Below the pieces are notes generated by a model. That model had not been told where the DNA came from. It saw only the letters and a list, made by a program, of their open reading frames with translations, and did no database searches. This document shows positions 9,296 to 19,513 of a stretch of DNA of 24,422 nt, piece after piece. The translations under genes and the position numbers were made by a program. Origin of the DNA: Paramarasmius palmivorus (taxonomy: Eukaryota > Basidiomycota > Agaricomycetes > Agaricales > Marasmiaceae); contig JAYKXP010000340.1 in assembly GCA_037176845.1 (NCBI GenBank), positions 1 to 24,422 of the forward strand, read 5' to 3'. How positions within the stretch are numbered: the stretch's first letter is position 1; every line of letters starts with the position of its first letter.

Positions 9296-11685
9296 AAGTT
9301 AAAGATTGATTGCAAGTACTTTACACATAAGCCTATAAAGATAACTTGGACATATCTCAAGCTACAGTAACTGAATTCCTTTAATCTCTAGGACATTTCT
9401 TAAGTGTTTTTGCACCCTGAATTCGATTTTGAGGTTCCCCAAGCCTCCAGATCACTCCCTGTAATACTACATCAATATTACATGTTTTCTGTAATTGTGC
9501 AAGAATTGATGCATCTGGCATAAGGATTCCTGTCATGGGACTCATGGAGGCAATTCATATTCCTGTTCTATGCATATTGGACAGTCTCTAATTCACTTTT
9601 GGTGATTTTAGGAGCAGTCCCCATGCTCCAGTACAAAAAAACCCCTAAAAATGCGATTTTTTATATAGCAACATACAGATGTATTCAAAAAATGTACTTT
9701 CATAGTAGGAAAGTGTATTTTGGGTGCCTGAACTCGATTCTGAACTCTCCCTGGTGCTGGGATGCTTCCCTGAGGTGCTATTCATGTATTACTACCTATA
9801 TCACATAACTGTACAATACATTGGATTAAACAAGGTGTTGCACATACAGGAGTGCTTGGGCAAGTATATATTCATCATCTGTATACCCTAGAGTGGGTTA
9901 TGAACAAGAATTAGCCCATCCCAATCATTCCCTGTGGTACAGTATTACCAATGTCTAAAAAAAGCGAATTTAGCTGTAATAAATCTGGAAAAATAGGCAG
10001 CTCTCCAGGATTGTAAACCCATCAAGGGGACATATATATCATCTCTGATTCACAATATCTAGGCCCCAACTGCACTACATCCCATCCTGTAATTTTATTC
10101 CCCCAATTTCGGAGATTTTCAGTATTTTTGATATTTAAACACCATTATCTCACTAATCTATATACTATTTGGTGTCCCTAGCCTTGTATCTAATGTATCT
10201 AGGTCCTCCAACTTACCCCATGTCAATATCTGCCCTGTAGCCCAAGATCCAATATGCCATTTTCCTGAATTACCATATTTGGACTGCTTTTTTTGCATTC
10301 TCCTGCCCCCCAATTGCAGTAGCATGCTTTTAGAACATATTAGAACATATTCCCTCAAAAATGTGATTTTTATAGCCCCCCAGCATGCCCCAATAGCCCC
10401 CCAATGCATTGATTCCAGGTAGAAAATAGTGAGGTAAGAGCACCTTCTATTTTGGGACCAAAAAAGCGGAGTGGAGAAGATCTCAAATGATGTCAGAAGG
10501 GGTGGGAATAATTTTCCATTAAAAAAAGCGCTCAAAAAGCGCTCAAAAACTCTAAAATAACTTTAAAATAATGTTTAAATGATGTCAGAAGGGGTGGGAA
10601 TTATTTTCCTGTTAAAAAAGCGCCCAAAAAAGCGCCATAAAGTATGTAAAAAATTAATTCATGAATTCCTCTGGGTCCTTGCCTGTTTTGGATTATAAAA
10701 AGTATAATAATATATGTATTATTTTATATATCTATCTCAGGCAAACACCTGTCACTTATATAGCTTTGAGGTAATTACCTGTAGTCTAAAAGAGCCTGAG
10801 GCAACTACCTGAGATCTGTGGTAGATACATTGATGTTAGGGCAGATACCTGAAAGATATAGGTTACTACCTGTTATCTATATAGCTTTCAGGTAATTGCC
10901 TATAGTATAGGCTAACTCAAGGTATATGCCTGTGAGCTATGGTAGACACCATTTATATTAAAGCAAGTGCCCAGAGGATACAGGTTGCTGCCTATCTTAT
11001 TTTTAAATGATGGGTAGAGACTCTTAAGTTATATAGAGTCAGATATCTGCTTTCAATTTACAGACAGCTATCTATAATACTTTTTTTTTATAGATTGGTA
11101 AGATTACAATTTTATAGGGTTAGCATCTATATTTTAAGCTACTAATAGTAAATACTGTGCTATGCTTTTGGTGGTTAGAGTTTTATAATATTTACTCTAA
11201 TTATTATGTCTAACATTAATGCTCATAGCCTTTTTATATGTTACATTTGCATCCTTATAGCCTATTTGGGAGCATGCTATTCAATGAGAAATAGACACAT
11301 TTCTTGTATAGCATTTACACTATCTAAGTTCTATAAACACTTACAAGATAAAAGCATCAATAGAATAATTGAAAGCAATATCAGAGCATAAATGCCTATT
11401 TTATAGCCTATTTTTCAGAATCAGGACCCCTGACACCCCCTGTCACGTCACACAAATATGGTATTTACCAATAAAGCCCAGGCAATAGCTTGAAATCTTT
11501 TATACTATATAGGTAGCTGCCTAAACCTCAATTTAGCTGAATTCCAGGAAAATGCCCTATTGCAGGCTTAAGGTAGAGGTAGTTGCCTATTGAGGTAACC
11601 ACAACTAAAAAACCCACCTAAGAGGCCCAACTGCTCACCTCAAGGGATGGACCTATTAGGTCCTGTATGGGGGGTGACTGAAGTG
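9296..11685 (-). repeat. Right arm of the palindrome
   Basis: Reverse-complement copy of 6761-9155 with the same internal order: centre-proximal diverged part, conserved frame, GCGC-T module, 12-mer cluster, then terminus. Small changes include an 8 bp T-run at about 11083-11090 where the left arm lacks it. Confidence 0.95.
10739..10993. repeat. Cluster of self-complementary 12-mers (right arm)
   Basis: Mirror of the cluster at 7446-7700, from AGGCAAACACCT at 10739 to AGGTTGCTGCCT at 10982, with two further copies nearer the terminus at about 11511-11588. Confidence 0.75.
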
Positions 11686-11692
11686 TCTCACT
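11686..11692. repeat. Target site duplication of the palindromic element, right
   Basis: TCTCACT directly after the right terminus GACTGAAGTG, matching 6754-6760 exactly. Confidence 0.8.
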
Positions 11693-11965
11693 TTGACAGG
11701 CTCAATTGGCCGTGGCAGCCATTTCCAAATGCGGAAGGCTAGAAACGTTACCTCAATTAATTATAATAAATAATATCTACGTCCCTTGCTTTGCTGTCAC
11801 ACCCTAGGTCACAACCAAAGGTACTTGGTAAATCATTTACAAAGTATCAACTACAAAACCTGTAATAAACGTTATCAACGACGGCGTTTTTTCTCTTTCC
11901 CTGTCATATTTCCATTCCTAGTAAATCTCAATTAGTTATATGGACCTTAGAGCATGCTACACCAC
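11693..11965. other. 3' flank of the 939-aa gene
   Basis: 273 bp between the palindrome and the stop codon of the minus-strand gene. It is A+T-rich near 11755-11785. It should contain the transcript's 3' end, but no clear signal can be named. Confidence 0.5.
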
Positions 11966-14900
11966 CTACCGTTTCCTCTTAACCCCAGGAGCCTCGACCT
12001 GCTGACGTTCCTCCTCCTCCTGTTCCCGATCGTCGTTCGTTGCTGACGTCGGCGTGATCTCTTCAAAATTGGTTCTGTAAGTCATGTCAATGATGAGGTC
12101 CTTTCAAAAGCTGAAAACTCTACCTGGCATCCTTCAAAAGCTCTTCCAGCGTCCAGTATACGGCTTTGATTGTTGATACCCACAATAGATCCTGGTCTGG
12201 ATGATCCAGCAGATCACACCACCATCGTAAGGCGACCAGGACTAGGATAAAGCCATCTTTTCCAGGAATACGCACCGCCTCCCAGCTTCCCTGTCCACCG
12301 GGCATGATCATATCCTCGGCCCTAGGTCTCCATCGCGGATTCACCACCTTGGACCACCAAACCCACCACTCATGCCCTAGCGTGTCCACGCTGACCTCAG
12401 AAGGTATCAGTGCTTCCCATCTCATGCGGCCGTACTTAAACCACTGTAAGAAGCCCTTAGGTCTTCTATTCTTCAGCATCTTGAATTGTGCACCCTATGA
12501 TGGGAATTAGCACATATTCCCCACTGTTCAATGTAATGCTTACCTGAACGCTTACATTTCTCCTGTTCCACTCCTCCTCAACCTCAATCCACTTGTAAAC
12601 GGTCGCACGCCAAGGCTCTGGACGGCACACCGTGTCAGGTCCCAAAAGCCATCCTGCATATCCTTTCAAGAAGGATGTGGAACAGCCCTCGACATCGAAT
12701 TGTGCCCACGGCTCCATTTTCGGTGTATCCATCTGCACATAGCCTGTAGCCACGGCCTTCGCCCATGCCGGCAGTAAATCCACGTTATCGACACTCAGGA
12801 TGACAGGCTGCGCGGGTGCATCACTGTCCTTGTTCCCATCTTTCGCCCCAGCATTCCCATCATTCATCTCGATATCTTCTTGTTCCACCCCATGATCCCT
12901 CTGGTTGTCCACTCCTGGTTCTCGTTCGCTGTCCGCTGCGTCACCGTTATCAACATCTTGGTCGTGGACACTCTACAATAAACTGTATCAGAATTGTTGC
13001 ATTCAAGACATGAATCCAGGCACCCACCGTCTTAATCCTACTCGACTTACGAGTGGGCTTCGTTCCCTTATATTTCGATGCCGATGCTTTCTTCCTCTTG
13101 CTACTCTTCGACATGTCCTCGTTCAACTCCTCCAACGCCTTCGTCAATCCTATTGCCATTGCGCACTCTCGAGTAAAGGCTGCCTGCTGCTCACGTGTGA
13201 GATCGCACATTGGAACTTGCAACACAGGCAGCCCTTCCTCGTTCTTCTCCCATAGTCCTTCACTGTTAAGAGGTACAACAGGCCTACCACCCCGCGCCTC
13301 CTGCTCTCCCTCGTCCTCTGACTCGGAGCCCATGTCACTTGGTTCCGAAGGCTCTGGGGTCTCGTCTCCTGACCACTCCTCTCTTCTCACGGCCTTCTTT
13401 CCCGCCGTTGTTCCAGAACCTTGTTTACCCCGGTCGGCTGAAGAACTTTTCGGGCCAGATGCTAAGATGTTATCTGGAGCTATAGCGGACTGCTTGACTG
13501 AGGGTGTACACGCCGGAGTCGAAGAGGGTGGAAGTGAGGCATTCGAACTTTCATTCGATGGTTCTCGCGGGGTCTTCTCCGTGTCGCTATGAGTCCTATC
13601 ATAGATATCCTTCAACCAGTGAAGGAAAGTGTTGGAGAAACGGTCAAAATCGACCCCGGCGCCTGCGTCCATATCAGGACAATCATCGGGTTTTGAGAAT
13701 ATTCTGACCATAGCACAAAGTGAGCATCATGCCTCGGCGAGTTACAAATAGACTTACACGCAGGAATCATAATCGGCGTCACCGTCAATACATTCTCCTG
13801 CCAGAAGTACCAGGTTCAACCCAGTCAGCTTCCGCCAGATGTTCAAGACATCTTGTGCCATGCTTCCGAAGTTCTTGCGCCGACTTGGGAACGTTAGCAA
13901 CTGCATCAAATGAGGATTAAAAAAATGAGCATACCTTCGCTGAGTTGCCACGTCAGCTGGTACCTCCATCTCATCCTCTTCATCTTCGTCCAATTCCTCC
14001 AACAGCTCCGTATACTCGGCTTTTAACGCATCAACCTCCTCAGCAGGTAAATCCGCCAACAAGTCCTTCACCGCCTGAGCTCTTGACGGCAAACGATCCA
14101 ATCTCCCGGTTTCCGAAGAACGACTGACCACCACCTGTCGATAGTCCGGGTGCTTCATGACAAAATGATTGAATTGAGGTTTGATTTGTTTTTTCTTCTT
14201 GCCTAGCTCGGCCTTGAAGAGGGCGGCGGTCGTTCCACCATCTGACTTTCTTGCACAAGTCTGCTGCCACAAAATCCAGTCTTTGACCATCTGTGAAACT
14301 TCGTGAGGCCCATATACCCACCTATTGCACTGCTGCAGACGTACCTGAAGATATAGCTCTTCATCAGTAGCAGAGCCTAACCTTGCGGAACGGTAATACG
14401 TGCTCTTCTGCTGACGCGTCATCTTCTGAATATCCTCTTGCGTCTTCTCAACGAAGTCGCCTCGACCAGCCAAACGCGACGCAGGTATTGGATACCTCGA
14501 CAACGGGAATTCTGCGATGATCTCCGCCATGAAGCCAGGCCAGAACTGCGTCTTCTCCCGCTTGGTCGTCAGCTCCATGTATCGCTGGAGCCCCTTCTGC
14601 ATTGCTAGAAGACGAGGCCCGGAAAAATGACTTGGTCGACCTCTTTTGCCGGACCCGTTGACGTCCATGAGACTTTCGTCTGTATCGGCTGAGGCTGAGG
14701 CTTCATCCAAACCTTCCTTCCCAGTACTCGCCGAATTCGAAGGCGAGCATGAAGCTTCTTGTCCAGCAGTCATAGCCGGACTCGTACTGTTAGACAAGGA
14801 GGAGGCTGACGTTCCAGAAGGATCAAGGGAGACAGGTGCTGGTGTCGTTGACTGGGCGTCTGAGGTCTCCAATGTCGGAGGAGACACTGGTGGAGGTGCT

Positions 14901-14992
14901 GTTGGCATCTCACTGGGGCAATGTGACGATGGCGAAGGTTGCAGAATCGCAGAGGAAGGGGGTGATGGAAGAGAAGTTTCTTCAGAGGACAT
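11966..14992 (-). CDS. 939-aa agaricomycete-specific protein with GRPxxFxG and WWxWW motifs
   Basis: Exons 14992-13758, 13703-13028, 12972-12544, 12494-12124 and 12074-11966, with introns of 54, 55, 49 and 49 nt, join in frame to a TAG after a KRKR end. The ATG at 14992 is the first in the frame; an upstream extension would need a TTG. Residues 1-115 are Ser/Pro/Thr-rich. GRPSHFSGPRL (118-128) and TQFWPGF (148-154) match, from memory, the start of a large uncharacterised Agaricomycetes family. An acidic run lies near 331-342, a Lys/Arg-rich stretch precedes the second intron, and HEWWVWW (821-827), NPRWRP, PGKDGF and ALRWW (868-872) form the C-terminal block. Basic and acidic tracts suggest a nuclear protein. 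A further in-frame 51 nt intron (13884-13934, with CTAAC) would give 922 aa. Function is unknown. Confidence 0.85.
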
Positions 14993-15592
14993 GGATGAAA
15001 GCTGAAGAAAATTTGACGAGAGGCGAGTACTTGAGTGATCGTTTCCAGGATCGAGTGCGCGGCAAGTTGGAGCGCAAGCCGGAAATTCCACAAGGCCAGA
15101 TAGGGTCAAGCAGTCGCATCACCCAGATCGAGATCTACCAATCTTGTCCTAAGAAACGCGTCGGTGCGACCCACAAAACACGTGTTCGTCAGCGTACCTG
15201 GTCCCATTCATCTTCGAAAATATTAGTATGTCTTCTCCAACCTCCCAGTAGAGACGATAGGCCGACATATATTCCACTTTCACTTGAAGTTGGACGGCAT
15301 TTTCAAATTACTATTTCAGGTACCTGTGCACGCATTAATGATTTTCCTCCTGCTCAACAACTTCGTTAGACGACTTGCCGCTAGGTACATCCCGTGTATT
15401 TTGTCCGGTGAGAGTTGCCATTCATTTCAGGGTATGAAAATTCCAGCTCCAAAGAGTATATCTCGATGAAATATTTGAGATGTTGAGGGATAGACGTTGA
15501 GGGATGCACGCCGGGGATACCTGGGATACACGTTGATGGCAGTTCGGGGATAAGTGTCAATGTGTCACGCTTGTCACACTCATCTGCTCTCT
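14993..15592. promoter_or_regulatory. Divergent promoter region
   Basis: About 600 bp between the start codons of the minus-strand 939-aa gene and the plus-strand 250-aa gene, so both promoters should lie here. Near the plus-strand start (15478-15553) there are short direct repeats built on GTTGAGGGAT and GGGGATAC. No clear TATA box is seen. The plus-strand open frame through 14836-15369 is antisense to the larger gene and its promoter and is not accepted as a gene. Confidence 0.45.
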
Positions 15593-16448
15593 ATGTCCAA
15601 CATCCGCGACGACGACGACACCGACTCTCCCTTTGGCTGGAACATCAGCAAACTATGTGAAGCAGCCCATCATCTTCGGATAGCTCCCGAATACACCCCC
15701 TACATCTGCGAACCAGAAATTTTTTACGACATTACACTCCCTCTTCCTTTGTATGAACCCGAACACAAGTGGTACCTTCTTCTCACTGTCCAGACAGTGA
15801 ACAATCTCAAGCCTGGAATATATCGCGACAGCCGGTACAGTAAACTTAACTTCCGTCATCTTACAACCATCTCATTGATCAATTTAGAGCCATTACCACA
15901 CAGTTCCCCAAAGGGACCATCCCAGACGACAATTGCATACTACAATATGCCGACTCTCTCGATGAGGCTCGGGCGATATGGTGCAAGCAATGCACGAGGC
16001 ATCACCGGTCTGACCAACGGCACCAAACTGCACAAGAGACGCTAGACGACCACGCATACTCGTCAGCATCACTTGCAAAAGCTGCACTGGTACACAAGGA
16101 ATTACTCATGGCATATCCTCGCTTTCGACCACGTCGTCGTCGTCCAGCACTTAACGGTGTCGCAATAGTCGATAATGAGTCCATCTCCGTTGGCCCATCA
16201 ACGACTCCTGCAACCACCCGAAGTGCCACCAGAGACCATTCAAATCTGCCAGAGCTGGATGGGTGGAAGATCTACGTCGTACATGCCAAAGGTCAGCGAC
16301 GTCATCTCTGCTTGTAAGTGCTACGCTTGTAATTGAAGGGTCTGTCTAACGATATGTGTTCAGGGAATACGCTCTAGGTGCATTACAGACACTAGGTGCC
16401 TCAGCACCGACTCGCATGGTATTAGCGCAAAGCAGTGGAAGTGCTTGA
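15593..16448 (+). CDS. Orphan 250-aa protein, three exons
   Basis: Not recognised. Exons 15593-15834, 15888-16313 and 16364-16448; introns of 53 nt (GTACAG..TTTAG) and 50 nt (GTAAGT..TTCAG with a CTAACG branch site). Both junctions are phase 2 and the joined frame runs to a TGA at 16446-16448. I chose the ATG at 15593 (MSNIRDDDD); an in-frame ATG at 15560 would add eleven residues, MCHACHTHLLS. There is an acidic start, a Tyr/Pro-rich middle (PEYTPYICEPEIFYD), a Cys/His-containing stretch (CKQCTRHHR, about 113-121) too short to be a full zinc finger, and a basic RFRPRRRRP run near 159-167 that could direct it to the nucleus. It is divergent from the 939-aa gene and convergent with the next gene, 143 bp from stop to stop. 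Confidence 0.75.
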
Positions 16449-16591
16449 AGCGTCTTCGAGCACGAGACAAGCGTTCGGACAGAGTCTACATCCAGTACAA
16501 CCTAAATATCCATCCATCCTGTATCAGCATCAAACAAATTGTATTTTGCATTCCTCTACAACTCTCCGAGTGAACCGTCGACGAAAGAAAT

Positions 16592-17254
16592 CTACGAGCC
16601 TGTATTGGCATTAGCACTATCGTTGTCGGATCCCGCATCTATGGAATCATAAGGCACTCCATCATCCCTGACAAACTCCTCATAAAAATTGTGAATATCC
16701 CTGAATTCAATGTGAGTTCGTTTCTAACTAACAACCACTGCAATTGCACTCACGTTATGATCGTTTCAGCCTTCTCCTCTAGGTTATCCCTGGTGATCAC
16801 ATTGTCTTCGTCCCAAATAACTACCACAGGGCCAAGCCACGGCCGCCTCAGACCATCGGTCAACCCTTCAAGCTCCCTGGTTACAGCATCATTGATAGGG
16901 AAGCCATTCCGCGCAGTCTGTTCGAAATAGAACAAACGATATTCCTGAGGCGCCCCATTCGTATGGATGCCTTTGATACGAGCAGTCGCTCCATCCTCCT
17001 GAGCATCTGGGTCAAGCAGCGGCCGGAAATCAAATTCGTCAATCCTGCTACGTTCCAGCCTCACGATTCGTGGTTCCTCGTCCACCGCAAAGAACAGTAC
17101 CGCCTACACGATCCCAGATATCTTGAATAATTATCCGGCTGAAATCAAGATACCACCATACCTTGTATTGCACCGCGAGCAGATAATCCATCCCTTTATG
17201 CCCAGTCACCTTGGGAATTCCGCGACTATGAAGTCTCATCGCTGAGCTAGACAT
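16592..17254 (-). CDS. Orphan 183-aa protein, three exons
   Basis: Not recognised. Exons 17254-17162, 17103-16754 and 16700-16592; introns of 58 and 53 nt (GTATGG..TGTAG and GTGAGT..TTCAG). The joined frame is open from the ATG at 17254 (MSSSAMRLHSRG) to a TAG at 16592. The middle exon alternates charged and hydrophobic segments (AVLFFAVDEEPRIVRLERS, later WLGPVVVIWDED), which suggests a small alpha/beta domain with beta strands. The C-terminus is acidic (DSIDAGSDNDS). No signal peptide or membrane segment is seen. All three introns and exons lie in clean sequence, so the model is better supported than those in the repeated blocks. Confidence 0.75.
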
Positions 17255-17491
17255 TACCGCTATGGTTTGATGTGAATGTGGAAAGGTTTTTTTTTCACGA
17301 TGTCAATTGCATTTTCAAATGATATCAGTTTACGGTGCCTCGTTTTAACAGCATTTATCGGTTGATCACCCCAAGATGTCGCCAAGAAACCAAAATTTAC
17401 ATTTTCTATTCACTCAGTCGCAGTTGATAACGCCGACACTTCAAAAAAATCGATACGACTACCGACTAGTACACGAGGTCCAAGAATATAC

Positions 17492-17840
17492 ACTACAGGC
17501 TACAGCTTGGCCCAATCCTGACGCCAGGGACGCCTGAAGAGATACTGGAAGTTAGCCGTATTACCTTGAAAGTGACGACGTGCAGAACTCACTCTCCCCA
17601 ACCCGATCCAGATTTCGCCAACTCGTACTCTTCCTGGGCCGAGATCTCGACGGAGCCACCCCACACTCGTTGGCACATCATCTGGCAGGAGGCGACATAT
17701 TCCTGTGGTGATGGCCAACGACTTTGCCCGGTCTTGAAGCCTTCGCACGTCCCGTAACACATGCCCCAAGCGGAACATTGACACGCCCAGACGATGTCAG
17801 TGTACACCTTGTATGGTGGGGTCCTCCTCGCGTTGGTAGG
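17492..17840 (-). pseudogene. 3' exon of the interrupted gene (block B copy)
   Basis: Matches 1-358. The exon starts at 17840 after the acceptor TTTTTTCAG. The 50 nt intron 17841-17890 has a GTACGT donor whose first base overlaps the retrotransposon's target duplication CGCAG (17890-17894). Two frames are open for long stretches. One is Cys- and Trp-rich (WACQCSAWGMCYGTC), and the other matches the phase of the upstream exon better. I cannot decide which is coding. Confidence 0.35.
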
Positions 17841-17894
17841 CTGAAAAAATGTATTAGAAGTCGTCATTGCAATGTGAAGGAAATACGTACGCAG

Positions 17895-18259
17895 TGTCAG
17901 AGTTTTAGATTGAACTCTGTTAGCAGCGATAGCGCAGGTAAGCGCGAATAAACGATAGCTGATGACCAGAGGGGTTGAGAGAACACAAGATGAACTGATG
18001 TGATTCAATGTTGTATGTAGGGTTTTCTGTCTAGCTTTTATACATGAGTGAGGGATAAAAGATAATCCTAAAGGTACGAGAATAGATACTAAGTAACTAG
18101 AAATAACTGCACAGTCAGTGTCAGTAACTGTCAGTAAATGGTGATACAAGCGGGTCAAAGCTACTGTTCTATGTATATCTGCTTTCTTAGTAATTGTGGC
18201 ATAGGCGGAATAAAGTGAAAATAACTTGTCAAGTGACATCTATATTTAGAATTCCAACA
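17895..18259 (-). repeat. LTR (3' LTR of the block B element)
   Basis: 365 bp, TGTCAGAG to TTCCAACA on the plus strand. It is the cleanest of the four LTR copies. An open frame of 216 codons runs through it into the neighbouring exon, but it starts within the LTR and is treated as chance. Confidence 0.9.
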
Positions 18260-18268
18260 CTCCCCCTC
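18260..18268 (-). other. Polypurine tract
   Basis: The minus strand reads GAGGGGGAG directly before the 3' LTR start TGTTGG, the position expected for the plus-strand priming site of an LTR retrotransposon. In block A the matching bases are disrupted. Confidence 0.65.
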
Positions 18269-18286
18269 AAACCTTGGATGATGGAA

Positions 18287-19513
18287 TTATCCGGGGTTTG
18301 ACTCTAATTCTTTGTTCGCGTGTTCTGTTCGGTGATTCCTATGTGTGATCCGGTGGCGATGTTCTGTGTTCTGATGATCTCGGTGTTTAATCTTCTGTCG
18401 GTGGTAGTATTGGTGATATGGTGGTTCCACTTCCGCTTCTTTGACCGTTCCTGAATATTCTCCTGTTGGATTGACATTTACAAGTTGTTTAGGTCCAACT
18501 TGTTTTTCCTTTTGTGACCTGTTTCCTGCATTGAGATTCATCTCGGCGACTTGTTTCGAAATGTCGTTGATCGAGTTTTTGTGCTCCCCCTCGACGAGTG
18601 AGATCTGCAATGGTTCAAGACTTTCTGGCTCTGTCTTGTTCTCCTTGTGTGCCAATGTCTGGTCTGTTCCATTTTCCTGTTCCATTTTTCCATCCCTTGG
18701 GGTTGTTTCCTTTGTTTCATCCTTCTGTCCTATGACTTTCATCAGCCATTCTGGATGCAATTTCTCCCCCATAAGTATGTGCTGGATAAATTGGTGACAT
18801 ATTTGGCAACAATGGTGTTCCATGAATGTCTGTCCTCCATGAATTTCATGGTCCTTGGTCTCTGTAGTTGTCTGTGGTTGATTCTTTGGTTGTCCTGTAT
18901 AGCCTTCTTGATGGTGTTGTTGAGAATCCATTCGATTTTCTCTGCATATGATCGCTTTGCTATCAATTGGGTTCTGTAGATCGACCATTGTGGCCATCGT
19001 GGTGTCGATTTCCACAGCCATGTATGCTGTTTCTTTCCTTTCCTTGGGATATGGCTCCAGGTTTGTCTCTGTCGACACGGGATTTGTGGGTTCTTCTTCT
19101 TCATATGTCCATTCAGTGAATGGAACAAATTCCTCTACGGCCCTTATTTCCCTTGCTAACCATGTGCCTTCTTCCCATATTTCCTTTTCTACAGCTCTCA
19201 CAGCACTTTCATTTGCACTGTGATTCTTTTCCTTTGCCTTTCTCCATGGTTTGTCTGGCTTGTCTTCATCAGATCTATCTGATTCCTCAGATTCATCATC
19301 TGATTTCCTGGATTTTGGCTTTGTAGCACATTTTGCGGCGATATGCCCTTTTCCTTGACATCTGAAACATGTGATCTCCTTGTGATCTCTATCTCCGCCC
19401 TGTCGATCATTAAATTTCCGGCCTCTTCCTCGGCTATTAAATCCTCGGCCTCTATTATTGGAATGATCTCGGGAATAATTGGCTTCCTCCTTCTTGACTT
19501 TGCCTCGGCGCAT
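18287..19513 (-). CDS. Gag-like nucleocapsid and C-terminal region of the retrotransposon
   Basis: Longest intact piece of the element's protein, 408 codons to a stop just before the 3' LTR. After an Arg/Gly-rich segment (about residues 20-35) comes a CCHC zinc knuckle, Cys49-x2-Cys52-x4-His57-x4-Cys62 (19328-19369), which in Gag binds the packaged RNA. An acidic Ser/Asp/Glu stretch and a long Gln/His/Lys/Glu-rich tail of about 300 residues follow. No aspartic-protease D[ST]G motif is seen. The listed start is an in-frame Met; the true protein begins well upstream, where indels break the frame. Confidence 0.7.
   Translation of the reverse strand: MRRGKVKKEEANYSRDHSNNRGRGFNSRGRGRKFNDRQGGDRDHKEITCFRCQGKGHIAAKCATKPKSRKSDDESEESDRSDEDKPDKPWRKAKEKNHSANESAVRAVEKEIWEEGTWLAREIRAVEEFVPFTEWTYEEEEPTNPVSTETNLEPYPKERKETAYMAVEIDTTMATMVDLQNPIDSKAIICRENRMDSQQHHQEGYTGQPKNQPQTTTETKDHEIHGGQTFMEHHCCQICHQFIQHILMGEKLHPEWLMKVIGQKDETKETTPRDGKMEQENGTDQTLAHKENKTEPESLEPLQISLVEGEHKNSINDISKQVAEMNLNAGNRSQKEKQVGPKQLVNVNPTGEYSGTVKEAEVEPPYHQYYHRQKIKHRDHQNTEHRHRITHRNHRTEHANKELESNPG

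Larger units (their letters stand above)
6761..11685. mobile_element. 4.9 kb palindromic (foldback-type) mobile element without transposase
   Basis: The termini are exact inverted repeats (CACTTCAGTCACCCCCCATA at the left; TATGGGGGGTGACTGAAGTG with one change at the right) bounded by a 7 bp duplication TCTCACT. The two arms (6761-9155 and 9296-11685) are inverted copies of each other around a spacer of 140 bp. The sequence is A+T-rich compared with the flanking genes. There is no frame of transposase length and no DDE, YR or KDZ-type domain that I can see. The structure fits a non-autonomous TIR or foldback element moved by a transposase elsewhere. A 7-8 bp duplication is usual for hAT, P and some related superfamilies, but the termini do not let me choose one. 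A second copy begins at 24265 with the same flank. Confidence 0.85.

Noticed and set aside
6761..11685. Interpretation of the palindrome as two LTRs or as a Helitron
   Set aside because: The arms are inverted, not direct, and have a 7 bp target duplication, which Helitrons do not make. No primer-binding site or Rep/helicase frame is present.
13053..13592. Plus-strand frame of 179 codons
   Set aside because: Shadow of exon 2 of the 939-aa gene on the other strand; the minus-strand frame joins its neighbours through good introns and this one does not.
14836..15369. Plus-strand frame of 177 codons
   Set aside because: It is antisense to the first exon and promoter of the 939-aa gene, starts at a position with no independent support, and has no family resemblance.
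17589..18239. Minus-strand frame of 216 codons crossing the LTR edge
   Set aside because: It begins inside the LTR and runs through the predicted acceptor of the interrupted gene. The matching stretch of block A is not open.
18441..18797. Plus-strand frames in the gag region, including 118-codon frames at 18441 and 20307
   Set aside because: They are opposite to the gag frame with its zinc knuckle and are rich in Cys, Phe and Ser, as expected for the complement of Lys/Glu/Gln-rich coding sequence.
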